NCBI GenBank assembly: GCA_017745295.1
Contig: JAGHZR010000003.1
Location: 1-64,000 of the forward strand
Length of the DNA stretch: 64,000 nt
Origin: Novosphingobium sp.
GTDB taxonomy: Bacteria; Pseudomonadota; Alphaproteobacteria; Sphingomonadales; Sphingomonadaceae
Reading direction: 5' to 3'
The position numbers and the translations under genes are program-made. Shown here piece after piece: positions 44,811-54,700 of this stretch (the stretch's first letter is position 1; each line of letters starts with the position of its first letter). The notes beneath the pieces are model-generated. The model had not been told where the DNA came from. It did not search any database and worked only from the letters and a program-made list of their open reading frames with translations.

Positions 44811-45647
44811 ATGAACGGCGCCAGAAAGATCATCGTTTCCCGAAGCCATTACGGTGCGGGGCCGGACGCGGCGGAGGACCTCGCTGTCGCGGTCGAAGCG
44901 CCCATCGCCATCGAGACCAACGGCATCGCCTATGCCGTGATGATGGCCACCCCCATCGAGATCGAGGATTTCGTCACCGGTTTCCTGCTCGCTGAAGGGC
45001 TGGCGGCGGCGGGCGAGATCGGCGAAGTCGCGGTCCACGCCGTCGAGAACGGGGAATGGGGCAGGGGCTACGTCGCGCGCGTCAACCTTCCGCCCGAGCG
45101 CCTCTCGCTGATCGTCGAACGCGCGCGTCGCCGCACGGGCGACAGTTCCTGCGGCATCTGCGGGATCGAGGGCGTGGAGGCCGCCTTGCGCCCCCTGCCG
45201 CCCCTCTCGCGCCAGAGCGCGGCCAGCCCGGAGGCGATCCGGCGCGGTCTCGATGCCATGGGCGGCCAGCAGCGTTTGGGCCGTGAAACCCGCGCCACCC
45301 ACGCCGCTGCATTCTGCGACGAGGATGGCATGTTGCTGGCGATCCGCGAGGATGTCGGCCGCCACAATGCGCTCGACAAGCTGATCGGTGCGCTGGCCCG
45401 TGGCGGCATCGATCCGGCGCAGGGTTTCGTCGTCATGACGTCGCGCTGTTCCTACGAACTGGTCGAAAAGACCGTGCGCGCCGGGGTCCCGCTGCTGGTG
45501 ACGATCTCCGCGCCTTCCGATCTTGCGGTGCGCCGCGCCCAGGCGGCGAGGCTTTCGCTTTGCGTCGTCGCGCGCGACGATGCCATGCTGGTGATCGGCC
45601 ATGTCCGTGCTTCCGACGAAAGGGCCATGCCGCTCGTCGAACCGTAG
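44811..45647 (+). CDS. fdhD: formate dehydrogenase accessory sulfurtransferase FdhD
   Basis: The 278-residue protein delivers sulfur to the molybdenum cofactor of formate dehydrogenase. It shows the sulfur-transfer motif DSSCGICG, with both cysteines, and the FdhD core (ATHAAAFCDEDGMLLAIREDVGRHNALDKLIG, TSRCSYELVEKT and SAPSDLAV). It follows the FNT gene on the same strand. The formate dehydrogenase structural genes are not in this window. Confidence 0.94.
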   Translation: MNGARKIIVSRSHYGAGPDAAEDLAVAVEAPIAIETNGIAYAVMMATPIEIEDFVTGFLLAEGLAAAGEIGEVAVHAVENGEWGRGYVARVNLPPERLSLIVERARRRTGDSSCGICGIEGVEAALRPLPPLSRQSAASPEAIRRGLDAMGGQQRLGRETRATHAAAFCDEDGMLLAIREDVGRHNALDKLIGALARGGIDPAQGFVVMTSRCSYELVEKTVRAGVPLLVTISAPSDLAVRRAQAARLSLCVVARDDAMLVIGHVRASDERAMPLVEP

Positions 45648-45737
45648 AGGGGGCCGCTCCTGTTTTGCTTGTAGTTTTTTCGGTCCGACCTAGATTTGCT
45701 GGAGACGACTACATTCGAAGGACAGGGATTTTCCTAG

Positions 45738-46952
45738 ATGGCTACGACGACTGATCAGGTGACGGCAGGCGAGTTGAAACTTACGCCTCCCGATCCGGTG
45801 CCGGTGGTGCAGCCTGAGAAGGCCGCCGGTCTCGTGCCGGTGGGGGATGAGCAGAAGTCCAAGCTGCAAGTGCGCGTCGATGAATTCGTCGACGATCTTG
45901 TCACGCAGGACGTGAACTCGCCCGAATTCGGCCGCCGCGTCGACCAGATCACCAACATGGGCCGCAAGGAAATCGCCGAGGCGTCGGGCCAGTCCAACCG
46001 CTTCCTCGACCGCCCGGTGCGCGCGATGGACAAGGACGCCGGTGTCGGTGCCGACCTTGCCGAACTGCGCCGCACGGTGGAAGACCTCGACCCCTCGACC
46101 AAGGGCGACCTGCTCTCGCGCCGCAAGATCTTCGGGATCATCCCGATGGGCAACAAGCTGCGCAACTACTTCGACAGCTACTCCAGCGCGCAGGGCCACA
46201 TCAGCGCGATCCTCGCCCGCCTGCAGGGCGGCAAGGACGAACTGCTGATGGACAATGCCGCCATCGACGTGGAGCGCCAGAACCTCTGGGCGGCCATGGG
46301 CAAGCTTGAACAGATGATCTTCATGTCGAAGGCGCTGGACGAGACGCTGGAGCAGAAGGCCAACGACCTCGACCACACCGACCCCGCCAAGGCCAAGGCC
46401 GTGCGCGAGTCTGCGCTGTTCTACGTGCGCCAGCGCACGCAGGACCTGCTGACGCAGATGGCGGTTTCGGTGCAGGGCTACCTCGCGCTCGATCTGGTCA
46501 AGAAGAACAACGTCGAACTGATCAAGGGCGTCGATCGCGCCTCCACAACCACGGTCGGCGCGCTGCGCACGGCGGTCACGGTGGCGCAGGCGATGGCCAA
46601 CCAGAAGCTGGTGCTGGACCAGATCACCGCGCTCAACACCACGACGGCGCGGATCATCGACGGCACCGGCCAGATGCTGAAGGACAACACCGCGCGCATT
46701 CACGAGCAGGCATCGAACGCCACGATCCCGCTGGAAACGCTCAGCCGTGCGTTCCAGAATATCTACGACACGATGGATTCGATCGACACCTTCAAGATGC
46801 AGGCGCTCGATTCGATGAAGCAGACGGTGCAGTCGCTGGAAGGTGAAGTCACCAAGTCCAAGGCCTATATCGCCCGCGCGCAAGGGCAGGCCGAAGGCGC
46901 CACGTCCGGCGATACCAAGGCGGCCAAGGCGCTGCTGGAGGCGCTGGACTGA
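45738..46952 (+). CDS. TelA/KlaA family toxic-anion resistance protein
   Basis: The 404-residue, largely coiled-coil protein matches TelA (COG3853): LLSRRKIFGIIPMGNKLRNYFDSYSSAQGHISAILARLQGGKDELLMDNAAI, RQRTQDLLTQMAVSVQGYLALDLVKKNNVELI, and NTTTARIIDGTGQMLKDN. Members are linked to tellurite and cell-envelope stress tolerance through an unknown mechanism. It begins a gene set that continues with a two-helix membrane protein, a YqiJ-like protein and a flotillin. Confidence 0.93.
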   Translation: MATTTDQVTAGELKLTPPDPVPVVQPEKAAGLVPVGDEQKSKLQVRVDEFVDDLVTQDVNSPEFGRRVDQITNMGRKEIAEASGQSNRFLDRPVRAMDKDAGVGADLAELRRTVEDLDPSTKGDLLSRRKIFGIIPMGNKLRNYFDSYSSAQGHISAILARLQGGKDELLMDNAAIDVERQNLWAAMGKLEQMIFMSKALDETLEQKANDLDHTDPAKAKAVRESALFYVRQRTQDLLTQMAVSVQGYLALDLVKKNNVELIKGVDRASTTTVGALRTAVTVAQAMANQKLVLDQITALNTTTARIIDGTGQMLKDNTARIHEQASNATIPLETLSRAFQNIYDTMDSIDTFKMQALDSMKQTVQSLEGEVTKSKAYIARAQGQAEGATSGDTKAAKALLEALD

Positions 46953-46970
46953 GCCTGATAGATTAGCACC

Positions 46971-47699
46971 ATGTCCGAACCCTCTTCGCGCGCGGTTTCC
47001 ACGCGCACTGCCATGAATCAGGAGATCATCCGCGCCGCCCGCCGCCAGCGGGCCGCGCGGCTCTACAACGCGCGCAAGGAACGCTGGGCGTTTCGCTGGC
47101 GGCGCATCCGGCGGGCGTTTCTGGCCGTGGCGGGGATCTTCATCGTCGCGCTGACCGCCGGGCTGATCCTCGGCGGGCTTTCCTTCGCGACCACGGTGCT
47201 GACCACGCTGCTGGCTTTCGTGGTGTTTTGCGTGCTCTCCATCTACCCGTCCAGCCCGCGCCTGGGGGTCGGCGACCTCGGCAGTTCGACCTTGCCGGAA
47301 CTGGCGGGATCGACCGAAATCTGGCTGGAAAACCGCCGCCGCGCCTTGCCGAGCGCTGCGGTGGATGCGGTGGACATGATCGGTGTCCGCCTCGAACAGA
47401 TCGCCCCGCAACTGGCCTCGCTTCAGGAAAACGGCCCCGCCGCCTATGAAGTGCGCAAGCTGCTGTCGGAGCATCTGCCCTCGCTGGTGGACAGCTACAC
47501 CCGCATTCCGGCGGAACTGCGCAACAAGCCGCATGCGGGCGGCACCACCCCGTCCGAGCAACTGGTCGAAGGGCTGGACGTGATCGCGGGCCAGATCGAG
47601 GCGATGAGCCTCGACCTGTCGCGCGGCGACCTCGATGCACTGGCCACGCGCGGCCGCTTCCTCGAAGCCAAGTACATCGATTCTCGCGACGATGCTTGA
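46971..47699 (+). CDS. two-TM membrane protein of the TelA operon (XpaC-like position)
   Basis: The 242-residue protein has a basic N-terminus (RAARRQRAARLYNARKERWAFRWRRIRRA), two adjacent membrane segments (about 48-92) and a soluble helical tail (VDAVDMIGVRLEQIAPQLASLQE...). I do not recognise the family with certainty. In other bacteria TelA is often next to an XpaC-like membrane protein with similar topology, so it may be a diverged partner. It follows telA by 18 bp and overlaps the next gene by 8 bp. Confidence 0.8.
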   Translation: MSEPSSRAVSTRTAMNQEIIRAARRQRAARLYNARKERWAFRWRRIRRAFLAVAGIFIVALTAGLILGGLSFATTVLTTLLAFVVFCVLSIYPSSPRLGVGDLGSSTLPELAGSTEIWLENRRRALPSAAVDAVDMIGVRLEQIAPQLASLQENGPAAYEVRKLLSEHLPSLVDSYTRIPAELRNKPHAGGTTPSEQLVEGLDVIAGQIEAMSLDLSRGDLDALATRGRFLEAKYIDSRDDA

Positions 47700-48318
47700 G
47701 CTGCTGACCCGCGCGGGAAGCCTGCCTTTCTCGGTCGCGCTGGCGCTGATGCTGATGTTCGCACTGCTCCAGATCGTCGGCGCGGGGGACTTTCTCGGCG
47801 GTGATGCGGATGTCGATGTCGACGGACATGGCGGTATCGACGCGGGCCTGTTGTCGGTGCTGGGCATCGGCCGGGTGCCGTTCCTGATGTGGCTGATGCT
47901 GCTGCTGACCGTGTTCGGGCTGGCGGGTATTTCCGCGCAGGAACTGCTGCTGGCGCTGACGGGCCAGACCTGGAGCGCATGGCTGGTGACACCTGCGGTC
48001 GGTCTTGCCGCGCTGCCGATTACCGGCGCGCTCTCGCGCGGGCTGGGGCGGATCATCCCGCAGGACGAGACGACGGCCATCGATGTGTCGATGCTGGTCG
48101 GGCGCGAGGCGGAAATCCTCGTCGGCACCGCGACGGCGGGCAGCGCGGCGCGGGGCCGGGTGATCGACCACTACGGGCAGGCCCATAATGTCATGGTCGA
48201 GCCGGACAGGAGCGATCAACGCTTCGTGCAGGGCGAGAAGGTCCTGCTGGTGCGGCGCGAGGGCGACCTGTTCAAGGCGATTGCGCGCGGCGATCACTAT
48301 CTGCCGCGTCTCGATTGA
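47692..48318 (+). CDS. YqiJ/NfeD-like membrane protein with OB-fold tail
   Basis: The 208-residue protein has three to four membrane segments (FSVALALMLMFALLQIVG; FLMWLMLLLTVFGLAG; WLVTPAVGLAALPITG). The C-terminal beta-rich domain has the NfeD/OB-fold look (VGREAEILVGTATAGSAARGRVIDHYGQAHNVMVEP...GEKVLLVRREGDLFKAI). YqiJ in E. coli is encoded next to the flotillin YqiK, exactly as here. ATG 47692 overlaps the previous stop. Confidence 0.85.
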   Translation: MLELLTRAGSLPFSVALALMLMFALLQIVGAGDFLGGDADVDVDGHGGIDAGLLSVLGIGRVPFLMWLMLLLTVFGLAGISAQELLLALTGQTWSAWLVTPAVGLAALPITGALSRGLGRIIPQDETTAIDVSMLVGREAEILVGTATAGSAARGRVIDHYGQAHNVMVEPDRSDQRFVQGEKVLLVRREGDLFKAIARGDHYLPRLD

Positions 48319-48483
48319 GATGCGCGCCGCGTGACTTGTGACAAAGGCGGTTAACGCTTTGAAAGCGCCGGAGCCCGGTCCGGTTTTCATGGGAGCGAGC
48401 GGCCCCGTCTGCTAGTTACGCCAACAGATTTCAATGCGCTGTGTCCGGCGAGGATTGCACGGCGCCTGGGGGAGTATTGTCCA

Positions 48484-50166
48484 ATGAACGACCTCGTCGG
48501 CATCGCCATTCTGGCCGGCATCGCCCTTGTCCTGTTTCTGGCGCTGGGCCTCATGCTGGCGCGGCTCTACAAGCGCGCGTCGAAGGAAATCGGTTTCGTG
48601 CGGACCGGTTTCGGCGGAGAACGGGTCGTCATGAACGGCGGCGCATTGGTGCTGCCGGTGTTCCACGAGACGATGCCGGTGAACATGAACACCGTTCGCC
48701 TTGCCGTGGAGCGCAAGAACCAGGACGCGCTGATCACGCTCGACCGCCTGCGCATCGACGTGAAGGCGGAATTCTATGTTCGTGTCCGTCCCGATGCCGG
48801 GGCCATCGCCATGGCCGCGCAGACGCTGGGTGCGCGCACCATGCACCCCGAAGCGCTGAAGGAACTGGTCGAAGGCAAGTTCGTCGATGCGCTGCGCTCG
48901 GTCGCGGCGGGGATGACGATGAACCAGCTTCACGAACAGCGCGCGGATTTCGTGCAGAAGGTGCAGCAGGTCTCCTCGTCCGACCTGGCGATGAACGGGC
49001 TGGAGCTGGAATCCGTCTCGCTGACCGGGCTCGACCAGACGTCGATCGAGCACTTCAACGCCAACAATGCCTTCGACGCCGAGGGTCTGACCAAGCTGAC
49101 CGAGCAGATCGAACTGCGCAAGAAGGCGCGCAACGACATCGAGCAGGACACCCGCGTCCAGATCGAGACGAAGAACCTTGAAGCGGAGCGCCAGTCGCTC
49201 TCGATCCAGCGCGACAACGAATTCGCCCGGCTCGAACAGGAGCGCGAGATCGAGATGCGCCGCGCCGAGCAGGCCGCCGAAGTCGCCCGCGAACAGGCGC
49301 TGCGCAGCCGCGAGGCGGAGGAAGCGCGGATCATCGCCAAGCAGCAGGTCGATTCGCAGCAGATCGAGGCGGATCGCACCATCCAGCAGGCCAAGATCGC
49401 GCAGGCGCAGGCGGTCGAACTGGCGCGCCAGGGCCAGCAGATCGCCATTCAGAACAAGAGCCGCGAGGAAAGCCAGGCCAAGGCCGAGGCGGACGAGGCC
49501 CGCGCCAAGGCCGTCGCCGCCGAGGAACAGGTCGCCACCAGTCGCGAGACCGAGATCGCCGAACGTGCCAAGCGCATCGAACTGATCGAGGCCGCCAAGG
49601 AGGCCGAGCGTCAGGCCATCGCCATCACCGTCCAGGCCGAAGCCGACAAGACCGCCGCTGCCAACCGCGCCGAGGCCGTCCGGCTGGAAGCCGAAGGCGA
49701 GGCCGAGGCCGAAAAGCTGCGCGCCGAAGCCGCGCGCGTGCGGTTCGAAGTCGAAGCCGCCGGTCAGCGCGCGATCAACGAGGCGGCGAACCTGCTCTCG
49801 TCCGATCAGATCTCGCTGCAGATGAAGATGGCGCTGCTGAAAGTCCTGCCCGAAGTGGTGCGCGAGAGCGTGCGGCCGCTGGAAGCCATCGATTCGATCA
49901 AGATCGTGCAGGTAGACGGGCTTACCCAGAAGGGTGGCTCGGCAAGTTCCGGCGGTGCGGTCGGTGGTTCGGGCAATCTTGCCAACGATGCTGTCAGCGC
50001 CGCGCTCGCCTACCGCGCGCAGGCACCGGTGATCGACGGGCTGATGAAGGAACTCGGCCTGGATGGTGCCTCGCTCGCCAATCTGGTGCAGGGCGCGGTG
50101 CCGGTTCCGGCTGCTCCGGCGGCGACTTCCGCGGCCAATGACGAGCAGGCTCTGGCGGCGGAGTAA
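48484..50166 (+). CDS. flotillin family protein (YqiK-like)
   Basis: The 560-residue protein has one N-terminal membrane segment (about 5-28). An SPFH/band-7 domain follows (FVRTGFGGERVVMNGGALVLPVFHE...RLRIDVKAEFYVRV), then a long Glu/Ala-rich coiled coil (about 215-440) and a flotillin-type C-terminus (LPEVVRESVRPLEAIDSIKIVQVDGL) with a Gly/Ser linker. Flotillins organise membrane microdomains. It is the last gene of the TelA set, followed by a strong terminator. A 165-bp gap after the YqiJ-like gene could hold its own promoter. Confidence 0.93.
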   Translation: MNDLVGIAILAGIALVLFLALGLMLARLYKRASKEIGFVRTGFGGERVVMNGGALVLPVFHETMPVNMNTVRLAVERKNQDALITLDRLRIDVKAEFYVRVRPDAGAIAMAAQTLGARTMHPEALKELVEGKFVDALRSVAAGMTMNQLHEQRADFVQKVQQVSSSDLAMNGLELESVSLTGLDQTSIEHFNANNAFDAEGLTKLTEQIELRKKARNDIEQDTRVQIETKNLEAERQSLSIQRDNEFARLEQEREIEMRRAEQAAEVAREQALRSREAEEARIIAKQQVDSQQIEADRTIQQAKIAQAQAVELARQGQQIAIQNKSREESQAKAEADEARAKAVAAEEQVATSRETEIAERAKRIELIEAAKEAERQAIAITVQAEADKTAAANRAEAVRLEAEGEAEAEKLRAEAARVRFEVEAAGQRAINEAANLLSSDQISLQMKMALLKVLPEVVRESVRPLEAIDSIKIVQVDGLTQKGGSASSGGAVGGSGNLANDAVSAALAYRAQAPVIDGLMKELGLDGASLANLVQGAVPVPAAPAATSAANDEQALAAE

Positions 50167-50173
50167 CGTTATC

Positions 50174-50213
50174 GATGGAGGGCGTCGAGCGAAACGCCCT
50201 CCATCACGTTTTT
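50174..50213 (+). terminator. Rho-independent terminator after flotillin gene
   Basis: A perfect 12-bp stem (GATGGAGGGCGT with ACGCCCTCCATC), an 8-nt loop and the tail ACGTTTTT, eight bases after the flotillin stop. Confidence 0.9.
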
Positions 50214-50262
50214 GACAAGTTCGATAGCGGGGTGGCCCTCCTCTCCCTGTCGGGAGGGATCG

Positions 50263-51054
50263 TCAGAGGCCCAGTCTGCCCAGGATGCCGCCGTCCACCT
50301 TGATGTCGCATCCGCTGACATAGGACGCGCCCGGTGAGCAGAGGAATTCCGCGACCGAGGCGATTTCGTCGCCAAGGCCCTGTCGTCCGAGCGGGGTCAT
50401 GCCCATCATCTGGACCATCTGCTCGCTCGCGCGGGCTTCGGCCCGGCTCATTTCGGTGTCGATGAAGCCCGGGGCGATGGAGACGATGCGCAGACCGCGC
50501 GCGCCGTAGGCGGCGGCCTCGCGCCCGACCAGACCGATGACCCCGCGCTTCGACAGAGTATAGCCCATGCCCGGATTCGTGGCGAAGCGGTCCACGCCTT
50601 CGCGGCTCTTGCCGGAAACGAGGTCCTCGACGGCGGCGATCATGGCCGGGTCGGCAATGAGATAGGCCGACATCGACGAGACCAGCACGGCACAGCCGCC
50701 TGCCTCGAAACGGGGAAGCAGCGCCGCAACCAGCCTTTCGGTGGCGAAGTAGTTCACGTCGAGGATACGCGGCGCTTCGGCCATCGTCGGGGAGAGACCT
50801 GCCGTGTGGATCAGTGCGCCAAGCGTCGCATCGCCCAGTCCGTCGAGCAATTGCTGGGGAAACTCCGGTGCGGCGATGTCGCCGGCGAGCGTGGAGACCC
50901 GGGCGCCGCCCTCACGCAGTTCACCGGCCACCGCCTCGAGCCTTTCGACATGCACGTCGCAGAGCAGCAGCGGCCGACCCTGCGCGGCGAAGCGGGCGGC
51001 GGCGGGGCGTCCCATGCCCCCGGCCGCTCCCGTGACGATGACGGTTGCGCTCAT
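50263..51054 (-). CDS. SDR family oxidoreductase
   Basis: The 263-residue classical SDR has the TGAAGGMGRPAAARFA cofactor motif, a catalytic Ser in LVSSMSAY and YTLSK (the YxxxK pair), then the PGFIDTEMS loop and C-terminal YVSGCDIKVDGG. Relatives include 3-alpha-hydroxysteroid-type and other alcohol dehydrogenases. GGAGAGGTC precedes the start. It lies on the same strand as, and 126 bp downstream of, the Lrp-type gene, probably as a separate unit. Substrate is unknown. Confidence 0.9.
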   Translation of the reverse strand: MSATVIVTGAAGGMGRPAAARFAAQGRPLLLCDVHVERLEAVAGELREGGARVSTLAGDIAAPEFPQQLLDGLGDATLGALIHTAGLSPTMAEAPRILDVNYFATERLVAALLPRFEAGGCAVLVSSMSAYLIADPAMIAAVEDLVSGKSREGVDRFATNPGMGYTLSKRGVIGLVGREAAAYGARGLRIVSIAPGFIDTEMSRAEARASEQMVQMMGMTPLGRQGLGDEIASVAEFLCSPGASYVSGCDIKVDGGILGRLGL

Positions 51055-51180
51055 GACCTCTCCTAAAGGCGCCGGGATCCGGCTTTCCGGTGCAGTCGTA
51101 GCCGGGGTGCCGAGCCGCCGCTACCCGTGCGCGGATTCATCGCAGGGGGGAACGAGGACCGTGCGCTTCGGGTCCCGACC

Positions 51181-51651
51181 CTAGCTGCTGGCGTCTTTCA
51201 CTGTCTCCATCGCCACATATGTCGACGTGCTGGAGACATGCGGCAGGCTGGAGAGTTTCTCTCCCAATACCGCCCGATAGCGGTGAATGTCGCGGGTGCG
51301 GACCTTGAGGAGATAGTCGAAATGGCTGGCGAGCATGTGGCACTCCTCCACTTCGGGAATGCGCTGGATCGCCGCGTTGAATTCGCGCAGCGCCTGTTCG
51401 CGGGTGTCCGAAAGTTTGACTTCGGTGAAAGCCACATGGTCCAGCCCGAGCGCGACCGGATCGATGACAGCGCGGAAGCCCCGGATCACGCCGGATTGCG
51501 TCAGGCGGCGCAGGCGGACCTGACAGGGGGTTTTCGAAAGCCCGACGACTCGCGCAAGGTCCGTCACGCTCATCCGGCCGTCTTCGCGCAGTGCGGCGAC
51601 GATCTTGCGGTCGTAGTCGTCCAGAATGACCGGATCGGTGCGTTTTGCCAT
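51181..51651 (-). CDS. putR: Lrp/AsnC-family regulator, likely of proline utilisation
   Basis: The 156-residue regulator has an AsnC-type HTH (LDDYDRKIVAALREDGRMSVTDLARVVGLSKTPCQVRLRRL) and a ligand-binding RAM domain (VEECHMLASHFDYLLKVRTRDIHRYRAVLGE). It diverges from putA across 98 bp that contain an inverted repeat. In other Alphaproteobacteria an Lrp-type activator PutR divergent from putA responds to proline, so this role is a reasoned inference. ATG 51651 is preferred to the TTG at 51675. Confidence 0.88.
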   Translation of the reverse strand: MAKRTDPVILDDYDRKIVAALREDGRMSVTDLARVVGLSKTPCQVRLRRLTQSGVIRGFRAVIDPVALGLDHVAFTEVKLSDTREQALREFNAAIQRIPEVEECHMLASHFDYLLKVRTRDIHRYRAVLGEKLSSLPHVSSTSTYVAMETVKDASS

Positions 51652-51674
51652 GCGATTGAACTGCCGATGAGACA

Positions 51675-51699
51675 AAGATAAGTCCGAATGGATTATCTT
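51675..51699. promoter_or_regulatory. inverted repeat in the putR-putA intergenic region
   Basis: AAGATAA (51675-51681) and TTATCTT (51693-51699) are perfect 7-bp arms 11 bp apart, centred about 63 bp before the putA start. AT-rich arms of this size suit an Lrp-type operator. Confidence 0.6.
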
Positions 51700-51749
51700 G
51701 TGCCTCTGAAAAGTCGGATTGCCAAGCGGGCTTGCGATATTGGCGATTC

Positions 51750-54700
51750 ATGACCCAGACCTCGCCCGCCCCTGCGCCTTTCTCCGCCTTCGCCCCCGTC
51801 GTCAGCGCGCCGACCCCGCTGCGCCGTGCGATCACCGATGCCTTCCGCCGCGACGAGGCCGCCTGCATGGCGCCACTGCTCGAAGCCGCGACCCTGCCCG
51901 AGGCGCAGCGCCGCGACGTGCGCGAGACCGCGAGCGCGCTCGTCACCACCTTGCGCGCCAATCACAAGGGCACCGGCGTCGAGGGCCTCGTGCAGGAATA
52001 TTCGCTGTCGAGCCAGGAAGGCGTGGCGCTCATGTGCCTGGCCGAGGCGCTGCTGCGCATTCCCGACAATGCCACGCGCGATGCCCTGATCCGCGACAAG
52101 ATCTCCGACGGCGACTGGAGCGCGCATCTCGGCGGCGGCAAGTCGATGTTCGTCAATGCCGCGACCTGGGGGCTGGTGGTGACCGGCAAGCTGGTCGGCT
52201 CGGTCGATGACAAGGGCCTCGGCGCTGCGCTGACCCGTCTGGTCGCCCGCGCGGGCGAGCCGGTGATCCGGCGCGGCGTCGATCTCGCCATGCGCCTGAT
52301 GGGCGAGCAGTTCGTCACCGGCGAGACCATCGGCGAGGCGGTGAAGCGCGCGAAGGAGCTGGAAGAAAAGGGCTTCCGCTACAGCTACGACATGTTGGGC
52401 GAAGCGGCGACCACCGCTGCCGATGCCGATCGCTACAACGACGACTACGTGAACGCCATCCACGCCATCGGCAAGGCCAGCGCGGGCCGGGGCATCTACG
52501 AAGGTCCGGGCATCTCGATCAAGCTTTCCGCGCTCCACCCGCGCTACAGCCGCGCGCAGGCGGGCCGGGTGATGGGCGAGCTGCTGCCCCGCGTGAAGGC
52601 GCTGGCGGTGCTCGCCAAGGGCTACGACATCGGTCTCAACATCGATGCCGAGGAAGCGGACCGTCTCGAACTCTCGCTCGACCTGCTGGAAGCGCTCGCG
52701 CTCGATCCGGATCTCAAGGGCTGGGATGGTCTCGGCTTCGTGGTGCAGGCCTATGGCAAGCGCTGCCCCTACGTGCTCGACTGGATCATCGATCTCGGCC
52801 GCCGCGCCGGTCGGCGGATGATGGTGCGTCTGGTCAAGGGCGCCTATTGGGACGCCGAGATCAAGCGCGCCCAGGTGGACGGCCTTGCCGACTTCCCGGT
52901 CTATACCCGCAAGGTCCACACCGACGTGTCCTATGTCGCCTGCGCGAAGAAGCTGCTGGCGGCGCCGGACGCGGTGTTCCCGCAGTTCGCCACCCACAAC
53001 GCGCAGACGCTGGCGACGATCTACCACCTCGCCGGGCCGGACTTCGTGGTCGGCCGCTACGAGTTCCAGTGCCTCCACGGCATGGGCGAACCGCTCTATT
53101 CGCAGGTCGTGGGCAAGGACAACCTCGACCGCCCCTGCCGCATCTACGCGCCGGTCGGCACCCATGAGACGCTGCTGGCCTACCTCGTGCGCCGCCTGCT
53201 GGAAAACGGCGCGAACTCCTCGTTCGTGAACCGCATCGCCGATCCAGCGGTGCCGGTGGAAGACATGGTGGCCGATCCGGTCGAGGTCGTGCGCGCGATG
53301 CCCCATCCCGGCGCCCGTCACGACCTGATCCCGCTCGCCGCCGATCTCTATCCGGGCCGCCGCAATTCGGACGGCATCGACATGGCCGACGAGACCGCGC
53401 TCGCCGTGCTTTCGGAAGACCTGCGCCGCTCCGCCGCGCGCGAATGGTTTGCCATGCCCGCCAATGCGCAGGGCGAGGCGCGCGCCGTGCTCAATCCGGC
53501 GGACCATGAGGACGTGGTCGGCCGGGTGATCGAGGTCGCGCCCGAAGCGGCAGCGGTCGCCGTCGCCCGCGCCGCGATCAGCCGCTGGGGCCAGGTGCCG
53601 GTGGCCGAGCGCGCCGCTATGCTCGACGCCGCTGCCGATGCCATGCAGGCGCGGATCGGCGTGCTCATGGGCCTCGTCATCCGCGAGGCGGGCAAGTCCG
53701 CCGCCAATGCCATTGCCGAAGTGCGCGAGGCGATCGACTTCCTGCGTTACTACGCCAAGCAGGCGCGCGAGACTTTCGGTGCCGACCAGGCGCCGCTCGG
53801 GCCGGTGGTCTGCATCAGCCCGTGGAACTTCCCGCTGGCGATCTTCGCCGGACAGGTCGCCGCCGCGCTCGTCGCGGGCAATCCGGTGCTGGCCAAGCCC
53901 GCCGAGGAAACCCCGCTGATTGCCGCCGAGGTGGTGCGCCTGCTGCACGAGGCGGGGGTCCCCAAGGATGCGCTCCAGCTGCTGCCGGGCGAGGGCATGC
54001 TCGGCGCCGCGCTGGTCGCCGCGCCGCAAGTGGCCGCCGTCATGTTCACCGGCTCGACCGAAGTGGCGCGCCTGATCCAGAAGCAGCTTGCGGGCCGCGT
54101 CTCGGCTGAGGGCCATGCGATCCCGTTCATCGCCGAGACCGGCGGCCAGAACGCGATGATCGTCGATTCCTCGGCACTGGCCGAGCAGGTGGTGGCGGAC
54201 GTGATCGCCTCGGCCTTCGATTCGGCGGGACAGCGCTGCTCGGCGCTGCGCGTCCTCTGCCTGCAGGAAGACGTGGCCGATCGCACCCTGACGATGCTCA
54301 AGGGCGCGCTGGCGCAATTGCGCGTGGGCAATACGCAGGAACTCGCGGTCGATATCGGCCCGGTCATCACTGCCGAGGCCAAGGGCATGATCGACGGCCA
54401 TGTCGTCCGCATGAAGTCGCGCGGCTGCAAGGTCGAGCAAGTGGCAATCCCGGCGGAATGCGAGGCGGGGACTTTCGTTGCGCCCACCATCGTCGAGATC
54501 GCAAGCATCGCCCAGCTCGAACGCGAGGTGTTCGGTCCGGTGCTCCACGTCGTGCGCTTCAAGCGCGACGACCTGCCCGCGCTGATCGAGGCGATCAACG
54601 ATACCGGCTACGGCCTGACTTTCGGCCTCCACACCCGTCTCGACGCGACGGTGGAGCAGGTGACTTCGGCGATCCGTGCAGGCAACCTCTACGTCAACCG

